A stretch of DNA of 64,000 nucleotides from JALZOC01 sp035758845 (GCA_035758845.1 DASTVZ010000034.1:21443-85442); one strand, 5' to 3'. Positions 1-8,056 are shown, counted from the stretch's first letter. Translations and numbers: made by a program. Notes: generated by a model not told the origin, from the letters alone.

Positions 1-162
1 GACGTAGCCGACCGAGGACAAGTCAACCACCACCTTCCGCTCGCCGGCGGCGATGAGCTGGGTCACCGCGTTCGAGAACTCCGAAAGCAGCGGATACATC
101 AGGCGCGACTCGCCAATGCGCACGATCGCGACACCGTTGGCGTTTTCAGTTGTGAGATTCAT
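1..162 (-). CDS. STAS-domain anti-sigma factor antagonist (C-terminus beyond the window)
   Basis: 54 codons are visible, read on the minus strand from an ATG at 162; the rest lies outside the window. The N-terminal part has the alternating hydrophobic pattern of STAS proteins (VAIVRIGES, then KVVVDLSSVGYV), which is the beta-strand leading to the phospho-acceptor serine helix of SpoIIAA/RsbV-like proteins. GGAG lies about 7 nt before the ATG. The family binds anti-sigma kinases and frees sigma factors when dephosphorylated. It lies downstream of, and in the same direction as, an ECF sigma gene, but a repeat block separates them, so a functional link is only an inference. Confidence 0.75.
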   Translation of the reverse strand, partial: MNLTTENANGVAIVRIGESRLMYPLLSEFSNAVTQLIAAGERKVVVDLSSVGYV

Positions 163-183
163 TCAAGTACTCCGCTTATCGAG

Positions 184-245
184 GGCTTAGGGCTCAGGGC
201 TCAGGGCTCAAGGGGATCCTGAGCCGTGAGCCTCGAGCCGTGAGC
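184..245. repeat. Degenerate GGGCTCA / TGAGCCG inverted word repeat
   Basis: Three copies of GGGCTCA are followed by TGAGCCGTGAGCC-type copies, the reverse complement, so the block can fold on itself. It lies between the sigma gene and the STAS gene and could end sigma-gene transcripts. The same word family recurs at 6576-6659. Confidence 0.7.
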
Positions 246-252
246 TTTCCGA

Positions 253-888
253 CTACCTCCGTCGTGACCGTGGTGACGCCCCGCGCCGGCGACGCACAAG
301 CGGTTGTTTATCCTGCATGCGCTTCAACTGGCGCGCCAGCTCCAGGCGTCCCCGGTTGATGCGCGACTTGACCGTTCCTTCGGGAAGCTGCAGCTGATCG
401 GCGATTTCTTGGTACGACAATTCCTGCAGATCGCGGAGGACGACCGCCGTTCGAAGCGTCGACGGCAGCGTTTCGAGCGCCTGCTTCAATTGGGAGCGCA
501 GATCCCGATGCTCGGCGAGCGCATACGGCGTTCGTTCCCGTGACGCCGGCTGCAAATCGGTGGTATCCACCTCCCGCGCAATCGTCTGCCGTTCCTTTCG
601 CACACTCCGATAATGATCGATGCAGAGGTTGCGACTGATGCTGATGATCCACGTCTGAAAATTCGCCCGCCGATCGAACGTGTTGAGCGCCTTGAAGATC
701 TTGAGAAAGATATCCTGCGTCAGATCTTCCGCCTCGTCATGCTTGCCGACGAACTTGTACGCGACGTTGAACACCTTCCGCCAGTTCTGGCGAACAATCG
801 TGTCCCAGGCCACCTGATCGCCGCTCAAGCACTGCTCGATAAGGCTGTCGGGCGTTGCCGACTGCGCGGCGGGGGAGTCAACAGACAT
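253..888 (-). CDS. RNA polymerase ECF sigma factor (sigma-70 family)
   Basis: 211 residues. Sigma region 2 spans about residues 15-95 (DEAEDLTQDIFLKIFKAL, then FQTWIISISRNLCIDHYR). Region 4 spans about 132-188 with the helix-turn-helix ELSYQEIADQLQLPEGTVKSR. The basic tail (RRRRGASPRSRRR) is unusual. The protein directs core RNA polymerase to a regulon-specific promoter. No anti-sigma gene sits next to it; the neighbour downstream is an STAS-domain protein. The start ATG at 888 lies just upstream of the divergent lysA gene, so the two share a very short control region. Family assignment is secure; the regulon is unknown. Confidence 0.9.
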   Translation of the reverse strand: MSVDSPAAQSATPDSLIEQCLSGDQVAWDTIVRQNWRKVFNVAYKFVGKHDEAEDLTQDIFLKIFKALNTFDRRANFQTWIISISRNLCIDHYRSVRKERQTIAREVDTTDLQPASRERTPYALAEHRDLRSQLKQALETLPSTLRTAVVLRDLQELSYQEIADQLQLPEGTVKSRINRGRLELARQLKRMQDKQPLVRRRRGASPRSRRR

Positions 889-923
889 GCGACGGCTAGT
901 GAATCATATCAAACTGGTCACTC

Positions 924-953
924 GTGGCACCCAGGCACTCATTCAAATACAAT
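924..953 (+). promoter_or_regulatory. Putative sigma-70 promoter of lysA
   Basis: GTGGCA (924-929), 18-bp spacer, TACAAT (948-953). The predicted transcript start near 960 lies downstream of the possible ATG at 887, which favours a later lysA start. By eye only. Confidence 0.4.
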
Positions 954-961
954 TAGCGATC

Positions 962-2206
962 TTGGAAGGATTTCATCGCCTTAACAATGCGCTTCACTGC
1001 GAAGACGTGTCCCTGGCGGAGCTCGCAGATGCCGAAGGTACCCCGCTGTACGTTTACAGCGCGGCTACGATCGCTGCGCGCTATCGCGCCATTGACGAAG
1101 CGTTCCGAGGGTATCCCCACTCGATCCACTATGCGCTGAAGGCGAACTCGACATTGGGCATCGCCCGCCTTCTTCGAAGCCTCGGCGCTGCCGCCGATGC
1201 GAACTCAGGCGGCGAAATCGACGTCGCGCTTCGCGCCGGCTTCATCCCCGAACAGATTGTTTTCACCGGTGTCGGCAAGACACCAGCCGAGCTGGCGCAG
1301 GCGATCGATCTCGGCGTCAGCACGATCAACGCCGAATCGGAAGGGGAGCTGGATCGGATCGATTGTCTCGCGCGCGAACGCGGCACGCGCGTGCGTGTGG
1401 CCCTGCGAGTCAATCCTGACATCGATGCACGCAGCCATCCGCACATCTCAACCGGTTTGAAGGTGAACAAGTTCGGCGTTCCCGCTGATGCGGTGCGCGA
1501 CATTTGCCGTCGATTCGCGGCCCGCGACGGGCTCGAGTTTGCCGGTCTCCACACTCACGTCGGATCGCAAATCACCGACCTCGATCCCCTCACGCGCGCC
1601 GCCACGACAATCGTCGCACTCGCGAAAGAATTGAGAGACGACGGAATCACGATCGATCATCTCGACCTCGGTGGGGGCCTGGGCGTATCGTACGACGGCG
1701 CCGAGGTGCCGTCCGCGCAGGACTACGCTACTGCGCTGCTGCCAATTGTTCGTGATTCAGGTCTCGCGCTGATCCTCGAACCCGGGCGCCACATTGTCGG
1801 ACCTGCAGGGGCTCTCCTGTCGCGTGTCGTAGACATCAAGGATCGCCCCGACGGCAAGGCGTTTGTCATCATCGATGCTGGCATGACGGAGCTGATGCGT
1901 CCCATGCTGTACGGGGCGTTTCACCGCATCGAGCCGGTGCTCTGTGCGCTCTCTTCTGATGAAATCGTCGCCGACATCGTCGGACCTCTCTGTGAGAGCA
2001 GCGACACGCTCGGAAAAGATCGCCGCCTGAAACGTCCCCAGCCGGGCGATTTGTTCGCGGTGCTCGATGCGGGCGCCTACGGCGCTGTGATGGCTTCCAA
2101 CTACAACCGCCGAACGATGCCCGCGGAGGTCCTCGTGAACGGCGCGCACTGGTCGGTGATCCGGAGGCGCCAAACGATCGACGATCTCCTGGCGCTGGAG
2201 ATCTGA
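962..2206 (+). CDS. lysA: Diaminopimelate decarboxylase
   Basis: PLP-dependent fold-III decarboxylase that converts meso-diaminopimelate to lysine, the last step of lysine synthesis, in the cytoplasm. Visible signatures are the PLP lysine in HYALKANS, the HTHVGSQ segment, the glycine-rich phosphate loop DLGGGLGVSY, EPGRHIVG and the active-site cysteine context GPLCESSD. From TTG at 962 it is 414 residues, typical for LysA, and the reading starts GFHRLNNALHCED as in family members. An ATG at 887 is in frame and preceded by GGGGGAG, but it would add 25 unrelated residues and overlap the divergent sigma gene. The start is therefore uncertain and the function is not. tmk follows after 3 nt. Confidence 0.93.
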   Translation: MEGFHRLNNALHCEDVSLAELADAEGTPLYVYSAATIAARYRAIDEAFRGYPHSIHYALKANSTLGIARLLRSLGAAADANSGGEIDVALRAGFIPEQIVFTGVGKTPAELAQAIDLGVSTINAESEGELDRIDCLARERGTRVRVALRVNPDIDARSHPHISTGLKVNKFGVPADAVRDICRRFAARDGLEFAGLHTHVGSQITDLDPLTRAATTIVALAKELRDDGITIDHLDLGGGLGVSYDGAEVPSAQDYATALLPIVRDSGLALILEPGRHIVGPAGALLSRVVDIKDRPDGKAFVIIDAGMTELMRPMLYGAFHRIEPVLCALSSDEIVADIVGPLCESSDTLGKDRRLKRPQPGDLFAVLDAGAYGAVMASNYNRRTMPAEVLVNGAHWSVIRRRQTIDDLLALEI

Positions 2207-2209
2207 GGG

Positions 2210-2806
2210 GTGTCGGGCGGTCTCCTGATTGCCTTTGAAGGTCTCGATCAGAGCGGAAAGCAGACGCAGGCCGAACGCGTCCAGGAGTTTGTGCTGAAAC
2301 GCGGCGGCGATTGCCGACTGGTCTCCTTTCCCGACTACACCACTGCAATCGGCGGCGAAATCTCGAAAGCTCTTCACGGCGACCGCGACTACGGTCCCGA
2401 CGTGATGCAATTGATGTACGTTGCCAATCGTTATGAACGCCGCGCGGAGATGGCGAGCTGGCTCGAACAAGGTACGGTCCTCGTCTCCGATCGCTATCGC
2501 GCGTCGAGCGTGGCGTACGGTGAGGCGCAGGGGCTCGATCCCGTCTGGCTGCGTGACATGCAGCGCTATCTTCCGAATACCGACTTGACGATCCTGCTTG
2601 ATATCGCTCCCGAAACGGCGGTGCAGCGGAAAGCGAAGGGGCGAGACCGCTACGAGCGGGACCTCGCGCTCCTGTCCCGCGTTCGCGAAAGCTATCGTCG
2701 TCAAGCGGCGCAGGAGGGGTGGCTCACGTTGAATGGAGAGCGTCCTCGCGACGATGTATCAGCCGACGTTCTCAACGCGGTCGAGAAACTACTCGCGCGG
2801 CAGTAA
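2210..2806 (+). CDS. tmk: Thymidylate kinase (dTMP kinase)
   Basis: 198 residues from a GTG. It phosphorylates dTMP to dTDP for DNA synthesis. The P-loop is EGLDQSGKQTQ at residues 10-20, a variant with Gln-Ser before the GK. The DRY motif is in VSDRYRASS, and the LID region is KAKGRDRYERD. Length is normal for the family. The start is 3 nt after the lysA stop, so the two are probably co-transcribed. The 3' end overlaps the convergent comF gene by 35 bp. Confidence 0.93.
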   Translation: MSGGLLIAFEGLDQSGKQTQAERVQEFVLKRGGDCRLVSFPDYTTAIGGEISKALHGDRDYGPDVMQLMYVANRYERRAEMASWLEQGTVLVSDRYRASSVAYGEAQGLDPVWLRDMQRYLPNTDLTILLDIAPETAVQRKAKGRDRYERDLALLSRVRESYRRQAAQEGWLTLNGERPRDDVSADVLNAVEKLLARQ

Positions 2807-3521
2807 GCGCGCGCACTTCACGCGCTCCGGCATCCAATAACACTTGCGCGCACGCCTCGAGCGTCGCACCGGTCGTGCTCACGTCATCGACCAACACAAT
2901 GACTCGCCCTTCCACCTCAACGCCCCGACGAAGGGTGAATGCATCTCTGACGTTGGCGTGTCGCGCTTCGGCAGGCAGGTCGGTTTGAGACTTCGTCGCG
3001 CGCGTGCGCTTCAGGGCTGGAATGGCCGGAATTGACAGATACCTGGCGATCTCGGCCGCCTGGTTGAATCCGCGCGTTCGTTTCCTCGATCGATGAAGCG
3101 GAACTGGCACTGCCACATCCGCGTCCCGCAGCACACTCGCGCCCGAGACGATCATCAGCCGAGCAAGCGGCCGAGCGAGCGATCGATGGCCGTCGTATTT
3201 CAGGGCGTGAATGACCGCTCGCAGTGGGCCGTCGTATTCACCGATGGCGCGTGCACGCGAAACCAGATGCTGACGATGGTGACATCGTGGACACGTGTTG
3301 AACTCGACGCTCATGGTTCGCCACGATTGCTGCGGATCACCGCAGACGTCGCACAGAGGAGGCGTGAACGGTTTGATCTGCCGCCAGCACGATTGACAGA
3401 CAGGTCCGCGGGTTGGTTGGTCGAGCGGATGATCGCACGCAGCGCAGACTGGCGCGAGAAGTATGGAGAGGAAAGAATCGATGATCTTCCGCCTAAAGGC
3501 GGAAGCCACAATGGTTGGCAT
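2772..3521 (-). CDS. comF: ComF-family phosphoribosyltransferase-like protein
   Basis: 249 residues. The N-terminal half carries four CxxC pairs (Cys26/29, 42/45, 57/60, 77/80), the zinc-binding part of ComF. The C-terminal half is a type-I PRTase fold with the PRPP-loop motif VIVLVDDVSTTGAT at 207-220. ComF proteins act in the cytoplasm during uptake of transforming DNA; dprA lies 5 kb away. The ATG at 3521 and the next codons (residues 5-12, VASAFRRK) are encoded by a palindromic REP-like element, so the first 12 residues may be recent. A later start cannot be excluded. The end overlaps tmk tail to tail. Confidence 0.85.
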   Translation of the reverse strand: MPTIVASAFRRKIIDSFLSILLAPVCAACDHPLDQPTRGPVCQSCWRQIKPFTPPLCDVCGDPQQSWRTMSVEFNTCPRCHHRQHLVSRARAIGEYDGPLRAVIHALKYDGHRSLARPLARLMIVSGASVLRDADVAVPVPLHRSRKRTRGFNQAAEIARYLSIPAIPALKRTRATKSQTDLPAEARHANVRDAFTLRRGVEVEGRVIVLVDDVSTTGATLEACAQVLLDAGAREVRALTAARVVSRPR

Positions 3522-3554
3522 TTGGTTCCCGCGGCTTCCGCCCTTAGGCGGAAG
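3486..3554. repeat. Pair of REP-like palindromes in opposite orientation
   Basis: CTTCCGCCT-AA-AGGCGGAAG (3486-3505) and CTTCCGCC-CTTA-GGCGGAAG (3535-3554) lie 29 nt apart. The flanks (CCAC after the first, complement of CCGC before the second) show inverted orientation, like a BIME pair. A third copy is at 15751-15770. They sit between rsfS and comF and run into the comF start. Confidence 0.8.
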
Positions 3555-3556
3555 TC

Positions 3557-3952
3557 CTAAGGTCCGTCTTCTGAGATTTCGATCCTTTCCGCGTCCCCCC
3601 AGAGCCGTTCCAGCGAGTAGAACGCACGCGTCTGAGGCGTGAAGACGTGGACGATGAATGTGAAGTAGTCCATCAGCACCCACTCGCCGCGGTCGTATCC
3701 CTCCGTATGCGAAGGGCGGACTTTTGCCACCCGAAGCGCCTCCTCGACCGCGTCCGCAATTGCCTTGACCTGCCTGGTACTCTGTCCCGAACAGAGCACG
3801 AAGAAATCCGTAAAGGCCGGCGTGTTGCGCAGGTCAAGCAGAACGATGTCGGATGCCTTCTTGTCGAGAGCCGCGCGAATGGCTCGGCCAACATCTCCCG
3901 TGATCCGCTTCTTGCCGCCGACAGGGACTCGTCGCTTTTCAGTTTTCGTCAT
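3557..3952 (-). CDS. rsfS: Ribosomal silencing factor RsfS
   Basis: 131 residues of the Iojap/RsfS family. It binds uL14 on the large ribosomal subunit and blocks subunit joining under poor nutrition. Signatures are IVLLDLRNTPAFTDFFVLCSG, STRQVKAIADAVE, EGYDRGEWVLMDY and VHVFTPQTRAFYSLERLWGDA. There is a lysine-rich N-terminal extension of about 20 residues. It sits downstream of nadD, as in many bacteria, although a 176-bp repeat-rich gap separates them here. Confidence 0.95.
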   Translation of the reverse strand: MTKTEKRRVPVGGKKRITGDVGRAIRAALDKKASDIVLLDLRNTPAFTDFFVLCSGQSTRQVKAIADAVEEALRVAKVRPSHTEGYDRGEWVLMDYFTFIVHVFTPQTRAFYSLERLWGDAERIEISEDGP

Positions 3953-3984
3953 GCAATTGATTCGCCGTCTTCGTTTGTCCGTCT

Positions 3985-4120
3985 TATGTTCTTGGTTTTA
4001 GGTTCTCTGTTTCTGGTTCTCGGTTCAAAACCAAGATGCCAACGTCACACCTGCACCGAAAACCCCAAACGAAAACCCCAAACGAGAAACCCAAAACCAG
4101 AGACCCCAAACCAAAAACTG
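3985..4120. repeat. Degenerate GGTTCT / AAACCCC inverted word repeat
   Basis: The left arm repeats GGTTYT and CTGTTT words (3990-4025). The right arm repeats ACCCCAAACGAAA-like words, their reverse complement (4055-4118). It fills the nadD-rsfS gap and could fold into a long imperfect hairpin. Confidence 0.75.
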
Positions 4121-4128
4121 ACCATCTG

Positions 4129-4800
4129 TCAAACGTAGAGACCATGCTGCGCGATGTGCCGTTCCACGGTTGCGGGAACGAGGCCGGCAATGGACTGATG
4201 TGCCATCAAGCGCTGTCGAATGTCAGACGACGACACGTCGGGTGTTGTTGCATTCGCTAAAAATATTGAGCGGCTTGTGGCTGCTGGCTCCTGGCTGTCG
4301 GCTATTGGCTTGCTCACATTCACTTCAATCATTCGCCCAGCCAGCGCGGGTAATCGATCCCGCAACGCGTCGACGGCAAAGCCAGGGCGCGACACCACGA
4401 TGAAATTCGCCAGATCGAGCACGTCGGGATATCTGTGCCACGTCTCAATTTCTGCAAAGGCGTCGGCGCCGGTAATGAAAAAAATCTGCGACGCAGCGAG
4501 ACCGGTCGCGTGCAGGAAACGCGTAAGCGTGTCGGCGGTGAAAGACGGCCCAGGTGTCGACAGTTCGATGTCGCTCGTCCGAAGGCCATCGATTCCGTTA
4601 ACGGCGAGCGCGGTCATCGCGAACCGATGGTGGCTCGATGCGACCGGCTGTTGAGCTCGATGCGGCGGCACGTTCGAGGGCAGCACATGAACGCAAGCGA
4701 GCTGTACAGCTCGACGCGCGGCACTGGCGGTCTCAAGGTGTCCGATATGAATGGGATCGAATGTCCCACCGAGCAGGCCGATGCGCCGTTCCGCACTCAT
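4129..4800 (-). CDS. nadD: Nicotinate-nucleotide adenylyltransferase with a repeat-encoded insert
   Basis: 223 residues. It joins nicotinate mononucleotide and ATP to form deamido-NAD in NAD synthesis. The nucleotidyltransferase motif GGTFDPIHIGHL is at 11-22, and the C-terminal VSSSDIRQRL matches the family ISSTxIR box. Residues of about 163-185 (VSKPIADSQEPAATSRS) form an insert with no family counterpart. It is encoded by degenerate AGCCA-word repeats at 4272-4313. The ATG at 4800 overlaps the obgE stop (ATGA), so translation is probably coupled. The enzyme is likely active because the insert sits in a loop before the ISSS box; activity is not shown. Confidence 0.93.
   Translation of the reverse strand: MSAERRIGLLGGTFDPIHIGHLETASAARRAVQLACVHVLPSNVPPHRAQQPVASSHHRFAMTALAVNGIDGLRTSDIELSTPGPSFTADTLTRFLHATGLAASQIFFITGADAFAEIETWHRYPDVLDLANFIVVSRPGFAVDALRDRLPALAGRMIEVNVSKPIADSQEPAATSRSIFLANATTPDVSSSDIRQRLMAHQSIAGLVPATVERHIAQHGLYV
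4272..4313. repeat. Degenerate TGGCTG-word repeat inside nadD
   Basis: Words such as GGCTGCTGGCTCCTGGCTG are repeated with small changes. The same words occur in xerC (13871-13905) in the opposite orientation relative to the coding strand. The reading frame is kept. Confidence 0.75.
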
Positions 4801-5867
4801 TCCGTTACCGAGTCGATATGCGCGCGTGCGGCGGTGCGCTCCCGCGCCGCCGCGAGTTCGCGCCACACCGCCTCGAGCAGCGCATCCACGCCGTCACCGG
4901 TCGCGGCGGAGACCGCAAACAACGGAACGCCGAGCTTGTCGAGATGCGCCTGAAGTCGCCGGAGTCGATCGCGGTCATCGAGCGCGTCGATCTTGTTGGC
5001 CGCGGCGACCACCGGTTTTTGCGAGAGACGTTCGCCTGAACTGTCGCGACCCGGAAAAAGCTCCAACTCGCGCGTGATGACGTCGAAGTCCTCCACCGGC
5101 TCCCGTCCGCTTGCCGACGAGACGTCCACCATGTGCACGAGCACTTTCGTTCGTTCCAGGTGACTCAGGAAGCGGTGTCCGAGGCCATGACCGGCATGCG
5201 CACCTTCGATCAGTCCCGGCACGTCGGCGACGACGAACGAGCGATCACCGGAGAGGCCGACCACACCGAGATTGGGAACCAGCGTCGTGAACGGATAGTC
5301 GGCAATCTTGGGTCGCGCAGCGGAGATGCGCGAAATCATCGTCGACTTGCCGGCGTTTGGAAAGCCCACGAGGCCGACGTCGGCGAGCAGCTTCAGCTGT
5401 AGCCGCAGATCCTTTTCTTCACCAGGCAGCCCTGGCTGCGTCTTGCGCGGCGCGCGATTGGTCGAAGTCGCAAACGACGCATTGCCGTGTCCGCCGAGTC
5501 CGCCCTTTGCAATCAGAACACGCTGGTCGTCCTCGGTGAGATCCGCGACGAGTACATGTCCGCCGTCCACCCTGCGTTCGTAGACGGACGTGCCGGTCGG
5601 CACGAGAAGCTCGATGTCCTCGCCGTTCTTACCGGTGCGGTTCGAGCCCTCACCATGGCCACCGCGGCCCGCCGTGAAGACTTTCTGGAAACGATAGTTG
5701 AGAAGCGTGTTCAGGTTAGCGTCGGCGACGAGGAAGACCGACCCGCCGGGACCACCGTCGCCGCCGCTCGGCCCGCCGCGCGGCACGAACTTTTCGCGGC
5801 GAAAGGCCATGGCGCCCCGGCCACCGTGACCGGCCGTGACGTGGATATCGACTTCGTCTACGAACAC
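4797..5867 (-). CDS. obgE: Obg-family GTPase
   Basis: 356 residues. The N-terminal glycine-rich Obg fold (about 1-158) includes GGPSGGDGGPGGSVF. The G domain follows, with G1 GFPNAGKST at 168-175, G3 DVPGL at 215-219 and G4 NKID at 291-294. It is an essential ribosome- and stress-linked GTPase acting in 50S maturation. The variable C-terminal OCT domain is absent, as in many bacteria. It sits in the usual rplU-rpmA-obgE order, 13 bp after rpmA, and overlaps nadD by the ATGA junction. Confidence 0.97.
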   Translation of the reverse strand: MFVDEVDIHVTAGHGGRGAMAFRREKFVPRGGPSGGDGGPGGSVFLVADANLNTLLNYRFQKVFTAGRGGHGEGSNRTGKNGEDIELLVPTGTSVYERRVDGGHVLVADLTEDDQRVLIAKGGLGGHGNASFATSTNRAPRKTQPGLPGEEKDLRLQLKLLADVGLVGFPNAGKSTMISRISAARPKIADYPFTTLVPNLGVVGLSGDRSFVVADVPGLIEGAHAGHGLGHRFLSHLERTKVLVHMVDVSSASGREPVEDFDVITRELELFPGRDSSGERLSQKPVVAAANKIDALDDRDRLRRLQAHLDKLGVPLFAVSAATGDGVDALLEAVWRELAAARERTAARAHIDSVTE

Positions 5868-5880
5868 GCCAAGGGAAATC

Positions 5881-6141
5881 TTACCCCTCGAGCGGGAGTA
5901 CGCTGATCACCCGACCGCGGGCGCCGTGATCCTCGAACTTGACCTTACCGTCGATCTTCGCAAAGAGCGTATCGTCTTTGCCGAGACCGACGTTCAGGCC
6001 GGGTCTGAATCGTCGCCCGCGCTGCCGCACGAGAATCGATCCGCCGGTGACGATGTTGCCGTCGTGCCGCTTCACGCCAAGCCGCTGCGAATTGCTGTCG
6101 CGGCCGTTGCGTGAACTGCCCTGACCTTTTTTGTGAGCCAT
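5881..6141 (-). CDS. rpmA: 50S ribosomal protein bL27
   Basis: 86 residues beginning MAHKKGQGSSRNGRDSN, the classic bL27 N-terminus that reaches the peptidyl-transferase centre. There is no cleavable N-terminal extension of the Firmicute type. The GGSILVRQRG and VGLGKDDTLFA segments are typical. It is part of the rplU-rpmA-obgE operon. Confidence 0.98.
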   Translation of the reverse strand: MAHKKGQGSSRNGRDSNSQRLGVKRHDGNIVTGGSILVRQRGRRFRPGLNVGLGKDDTLFAKIDGKVKFEDHGARGRVISVLPLEG

Positions 6142-6148
6142 GATGAAA

Positions 6149-6185
6149 TTGCTGAATGCTGAATTGTGATTGCTGATTGATCTGC
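6149..6185. repeat. Degenerate TTGCTGATT-word repeat
   Basis: Words ATTGCTGAATGCTGAATT and TTGCTGATTGAT are repeated between rplU and rpmA. The same word family is at 14266-14288 and 41770-41801. Confidence 0.6.
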
Positions 6186-6188
6186 TAT

Positions 6189-6512
6189 TCAGATCACGAT
6201 GTCGGTGACGCGCACCCGCGTGTACGTGCTGCGGTGGCCGCGCGTCTTGCGGAACCCCTTACGGCGCTTCTTCCGGAACACCCGGATCTTGGGGCCACGC
6301 GCTTCTCCGTCGACGACACCGACGACTTTTGCGTTGGCCACGAATGGCGCGCCCGCGAGCACCTCGCCGCCGTCCTTTTCCAGGAACAGCACCTGCTCAA
6401 ACGTGATTTCCTTGCCGACCTCGGCGTCAACACGGTCGATCGTGACCACGGACCCCGGATTGACCTTCACCTGGCGGCCGCCGGCCTGAATGATTGCGAA
6501 CACGATTTCCAC
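6189..6512 (-). CDS. rplU: 50S ribosomal protein bL21
   Basis: 107 residues. FAIIQAGGRQVKV at the N-terminus and KIRVFRKKRRKGFRKTRGHRSTYTRV near the end are diagnostic of bL21, which binds 23S rRNA early in 50S assembly. The GTG at 6512 gives MEIVFAII. A second GTG at 6503, preceded by GGTGGA, would give the more typical short start and is plausible. It is the first gene of the operon with rpmA and obgE, and its leader holds two overlapping hairpins. Confidence 0.96.
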   Translation of the reverse strand: MEIVFAIIQAGGRQVKVNPGSVVTIDRVDAEVGKEITFEQVLFLEKDGGEVLAGAPFVANAKVVGVVDGEARGPKIRVFRKKRRKGFRKTRGHRSTYTRVRVTDIVI

Positions 6513-6520
6513 CCTTCGCC

Positions 6521-6557
6521 GGCCCTAGGAAAGGGCCTTTGTCGTTCTGAACAAAGG
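6521..6557 (-). promoter_or_regulatory. Leader of rplU with two mutually exclusive stems
   Basis: On the minus strand, CCTTTGT/ACAAAGG (6551-6557 with 6536-6542) and GGCCCT/AGGGCC (6532-6537 with 6521-6526) share bases 6536-6537, so both stems cannot form fully at once. This position, just before bL21, is where ribosomal-protein leaders often control their operon. Drawn by eye. Confidence 0.35.
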
Positions 6558-6575
6558 AATTAGGGTACCACAGAT

Positions 6576-6659
6576 GGGGCTCATGGCTCAAGCCTGACGG
6601 CGCAGGCCGAGTGTCCCTCATCCGGACTTAAGCCATGAGGCGTAAGCCTTGAGCCCTGG
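6576..6659. repeat. Degenerate GGCTCA / TGAGCC inverted word repeat
   Basis: GGGGCTCATGGCTCAAGCC is followed by TTAAGCCATGAGG and AAGCCTTGAGCCC, the reverse-complement arm. It lies between the lipoprotein gene and rplU. Confidence 0.7.
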
Positions 6660-6661
6660 GT

Positions 6662-7528
6662 TTAGCGCAGCAGGACGCGGGTGCCGCGGATCTTCTGGGT
6701 GCTCAGGGTGCCGAGGAACATCGGGATCACCTTGTCCATGAGCTCGAAATAGGAGGACAACGCTGGAGTGTTTTGCTGTGCGTTGTACAGAATCTCTTCG
6801 CGCGTGGACTCGGTGTGCAGGGTCGCGCCCGTGCGCCCATCAATGAAGATGAACTTTGGAGCGATCGCGAATCCCTTCCGCTCCATGTAGAGGCGTTGCG
6901 GAACAACGGTGCGGCGTCCGAGGTTGTCGTACTGCTCGACGTTGCGAGTGACGAATCCGGCGGTCTGAAGCGGAGTAAACAGGATCGTTCCCGTCACGAT
7001 TAACGGGTTCTCGTATTCCTCTCCAATCTTTTTCCAGAACGCGACATCGGAAAAGATCGACTGGTACCTTTCCAGATCCTTCGCGTTGCGAATCTTTTCA
7101 GGTGCAGGCCCGGCTGCGGGCGCGGGCTGTTGAGCAGGCGGCGCGCCAGGTCCGGGGGGCGCCGCGGTCTGAACGTCCGCGGCGACTTTCGGCAACCCAC
7201 CGTCTGTTTCGCCGATGACGGCTGGTGTGGCCACAGCCTTCGCCTTATCTGCCGCGAGTTCCGCGAGCGGAAGGACGTCTGCTTCGATCACGCGGAGTCC
7301 AGACTTCGTGCGCAGCTGGCTGCGGAGCAGCCGCACCGTCTCGAGGTTCGCATCCACGTCATCGGTTCCGCCGCTGATGAATCCGGCAACGAGCACACGG
7401 CGAAATGCCGTGACGTCCATCTTCGGGGAGAGAGGCGTCTCGATGGGCACCTCGAAGAAATTGGTGCACGCGCTCGTAAACGTGAGCAGGACGAGACTAG
7501 CGATCGTTGCGACGCTTCGCGCGGTCAT
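6662..7528 (-). CDS. Lipoprotein of unknown function
   Basis: 288 residues. The signal sequence ends in a lipobox (LTFTSAC, Cys21), so it is predicted to be a membrane-anchored lipoprotein. There is a Pro/Ala-rich linker at about 120-145. Two folded stretches flank it, RRVLVAGFISGGTDDVDANLET and, near the end, KFIFIDGRTGATLHTESTREEILY. The second resembles proteins that assemble or report on envelope state, but I cannot assign a family. It overlaps the upstream TPR gene by 32 bp, so the two are co-translated. Confidence 0.75.
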   Translation of the reverse strand: MTARSVATIASLVLLTFTSACTNFFEVPIETPLSPKMDVTAFRRVLVAGFISGGTDDVDANLETVRLLRSQLRTKSGLRVIEADVLPLAELAADKAKAVATPAVIGETDGGLPKVAADVQTAAPPGPGAPPAQQPAPAAGPAPEKIRNAKDLERYQSIFSDVAFWKKIGEEYENPLIVTGTILFTPLQTAGFVTRNVEQYDNLGRRTVVPQRLYMERKGFAIAPKFIFIDGRTGATLHTESTREEILYNAQQNTPALSSYFELMDKVIPMFLGTLSTQKIRGTRVLLR

Positions 7529-7868
7529 TGATTTCTTTGAACAGATCGTAGTTCTGACGAATCAGGACGTTCTTCGGATCGAGCGCGACAGCCTTCTCGT
7601 ACGCCTTCCGTGCCTCTTCGAATCGTCCTTCGTGCTCGTATCCGATCCCGAGATTGTTCCAGGCTGCTGCATAGGTGGGATCGATCTCGACGGCTTTTTC
7701 CCAGCGATACGTTGCTTCCTTCCAGAGACCGTTCTGCGCAACCTTGATGCCGAAGTCTACCTGTGCCTTCGCATTCGAACGCGCATCCGCGAAGGCCGGC
7801 GGTGCAGCCCAGACCAGAAGTGCAGCAACAGCGGCGGCTCGAGCAAGAAGCAGAGCTCGCGTTTTCAT
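7497..7868 (-). CDS. Small secreted TPR protein
   Basis: 123 residues from ATG at 7868, with a signal peptide ending near PPAFADA. Two to three tetratricopeptide units follow (NGLWKEATYRWEKAVEIDP, AAAWNNLGIGYEHEGRFEEARKAYEKAVALDP). TPR units bind partner proteins, here in the periplasm. The 3' end overlaps the following lipoprotein gene, the likely partner. Confidence 0.8.
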   Translation of the reverse strand: MKTRALLLARAAAVAALLVWAAPPAFADARSNAKAQVDFGIKVAQNGLWKEATYRWEKAVEIDPTYAAAWNNLGIGYEHEGRFEEARKAYEKAVALDPKNVLIRQNYDLFKEINDRAKRRNDR

Positions 7869-8056
7869 GGGTGTTCCGACCACTATAGTCACCCGCTTCA
7901 AGCACCGCAAGCTGTTTCGACGGTCGCAGCACGCGGCGGCATCCGTTCAGCCGGAGCAATGGCCGTACCATGAATTTTGCCGCAGGAATCGTCCGCGGAT
8001 CATTGAAACGTTGGCCTTTTCCGTAAGCCGTTGACGCGCCTCGTAACCGCCACACA

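Noticed and set aside
3521..3683. Longer ComF starting inside rsfS
   Set aside because: The extra 54 residues are the out-of-frame reading of rsfS and the REP element; the ATG at 3521 suits the family.
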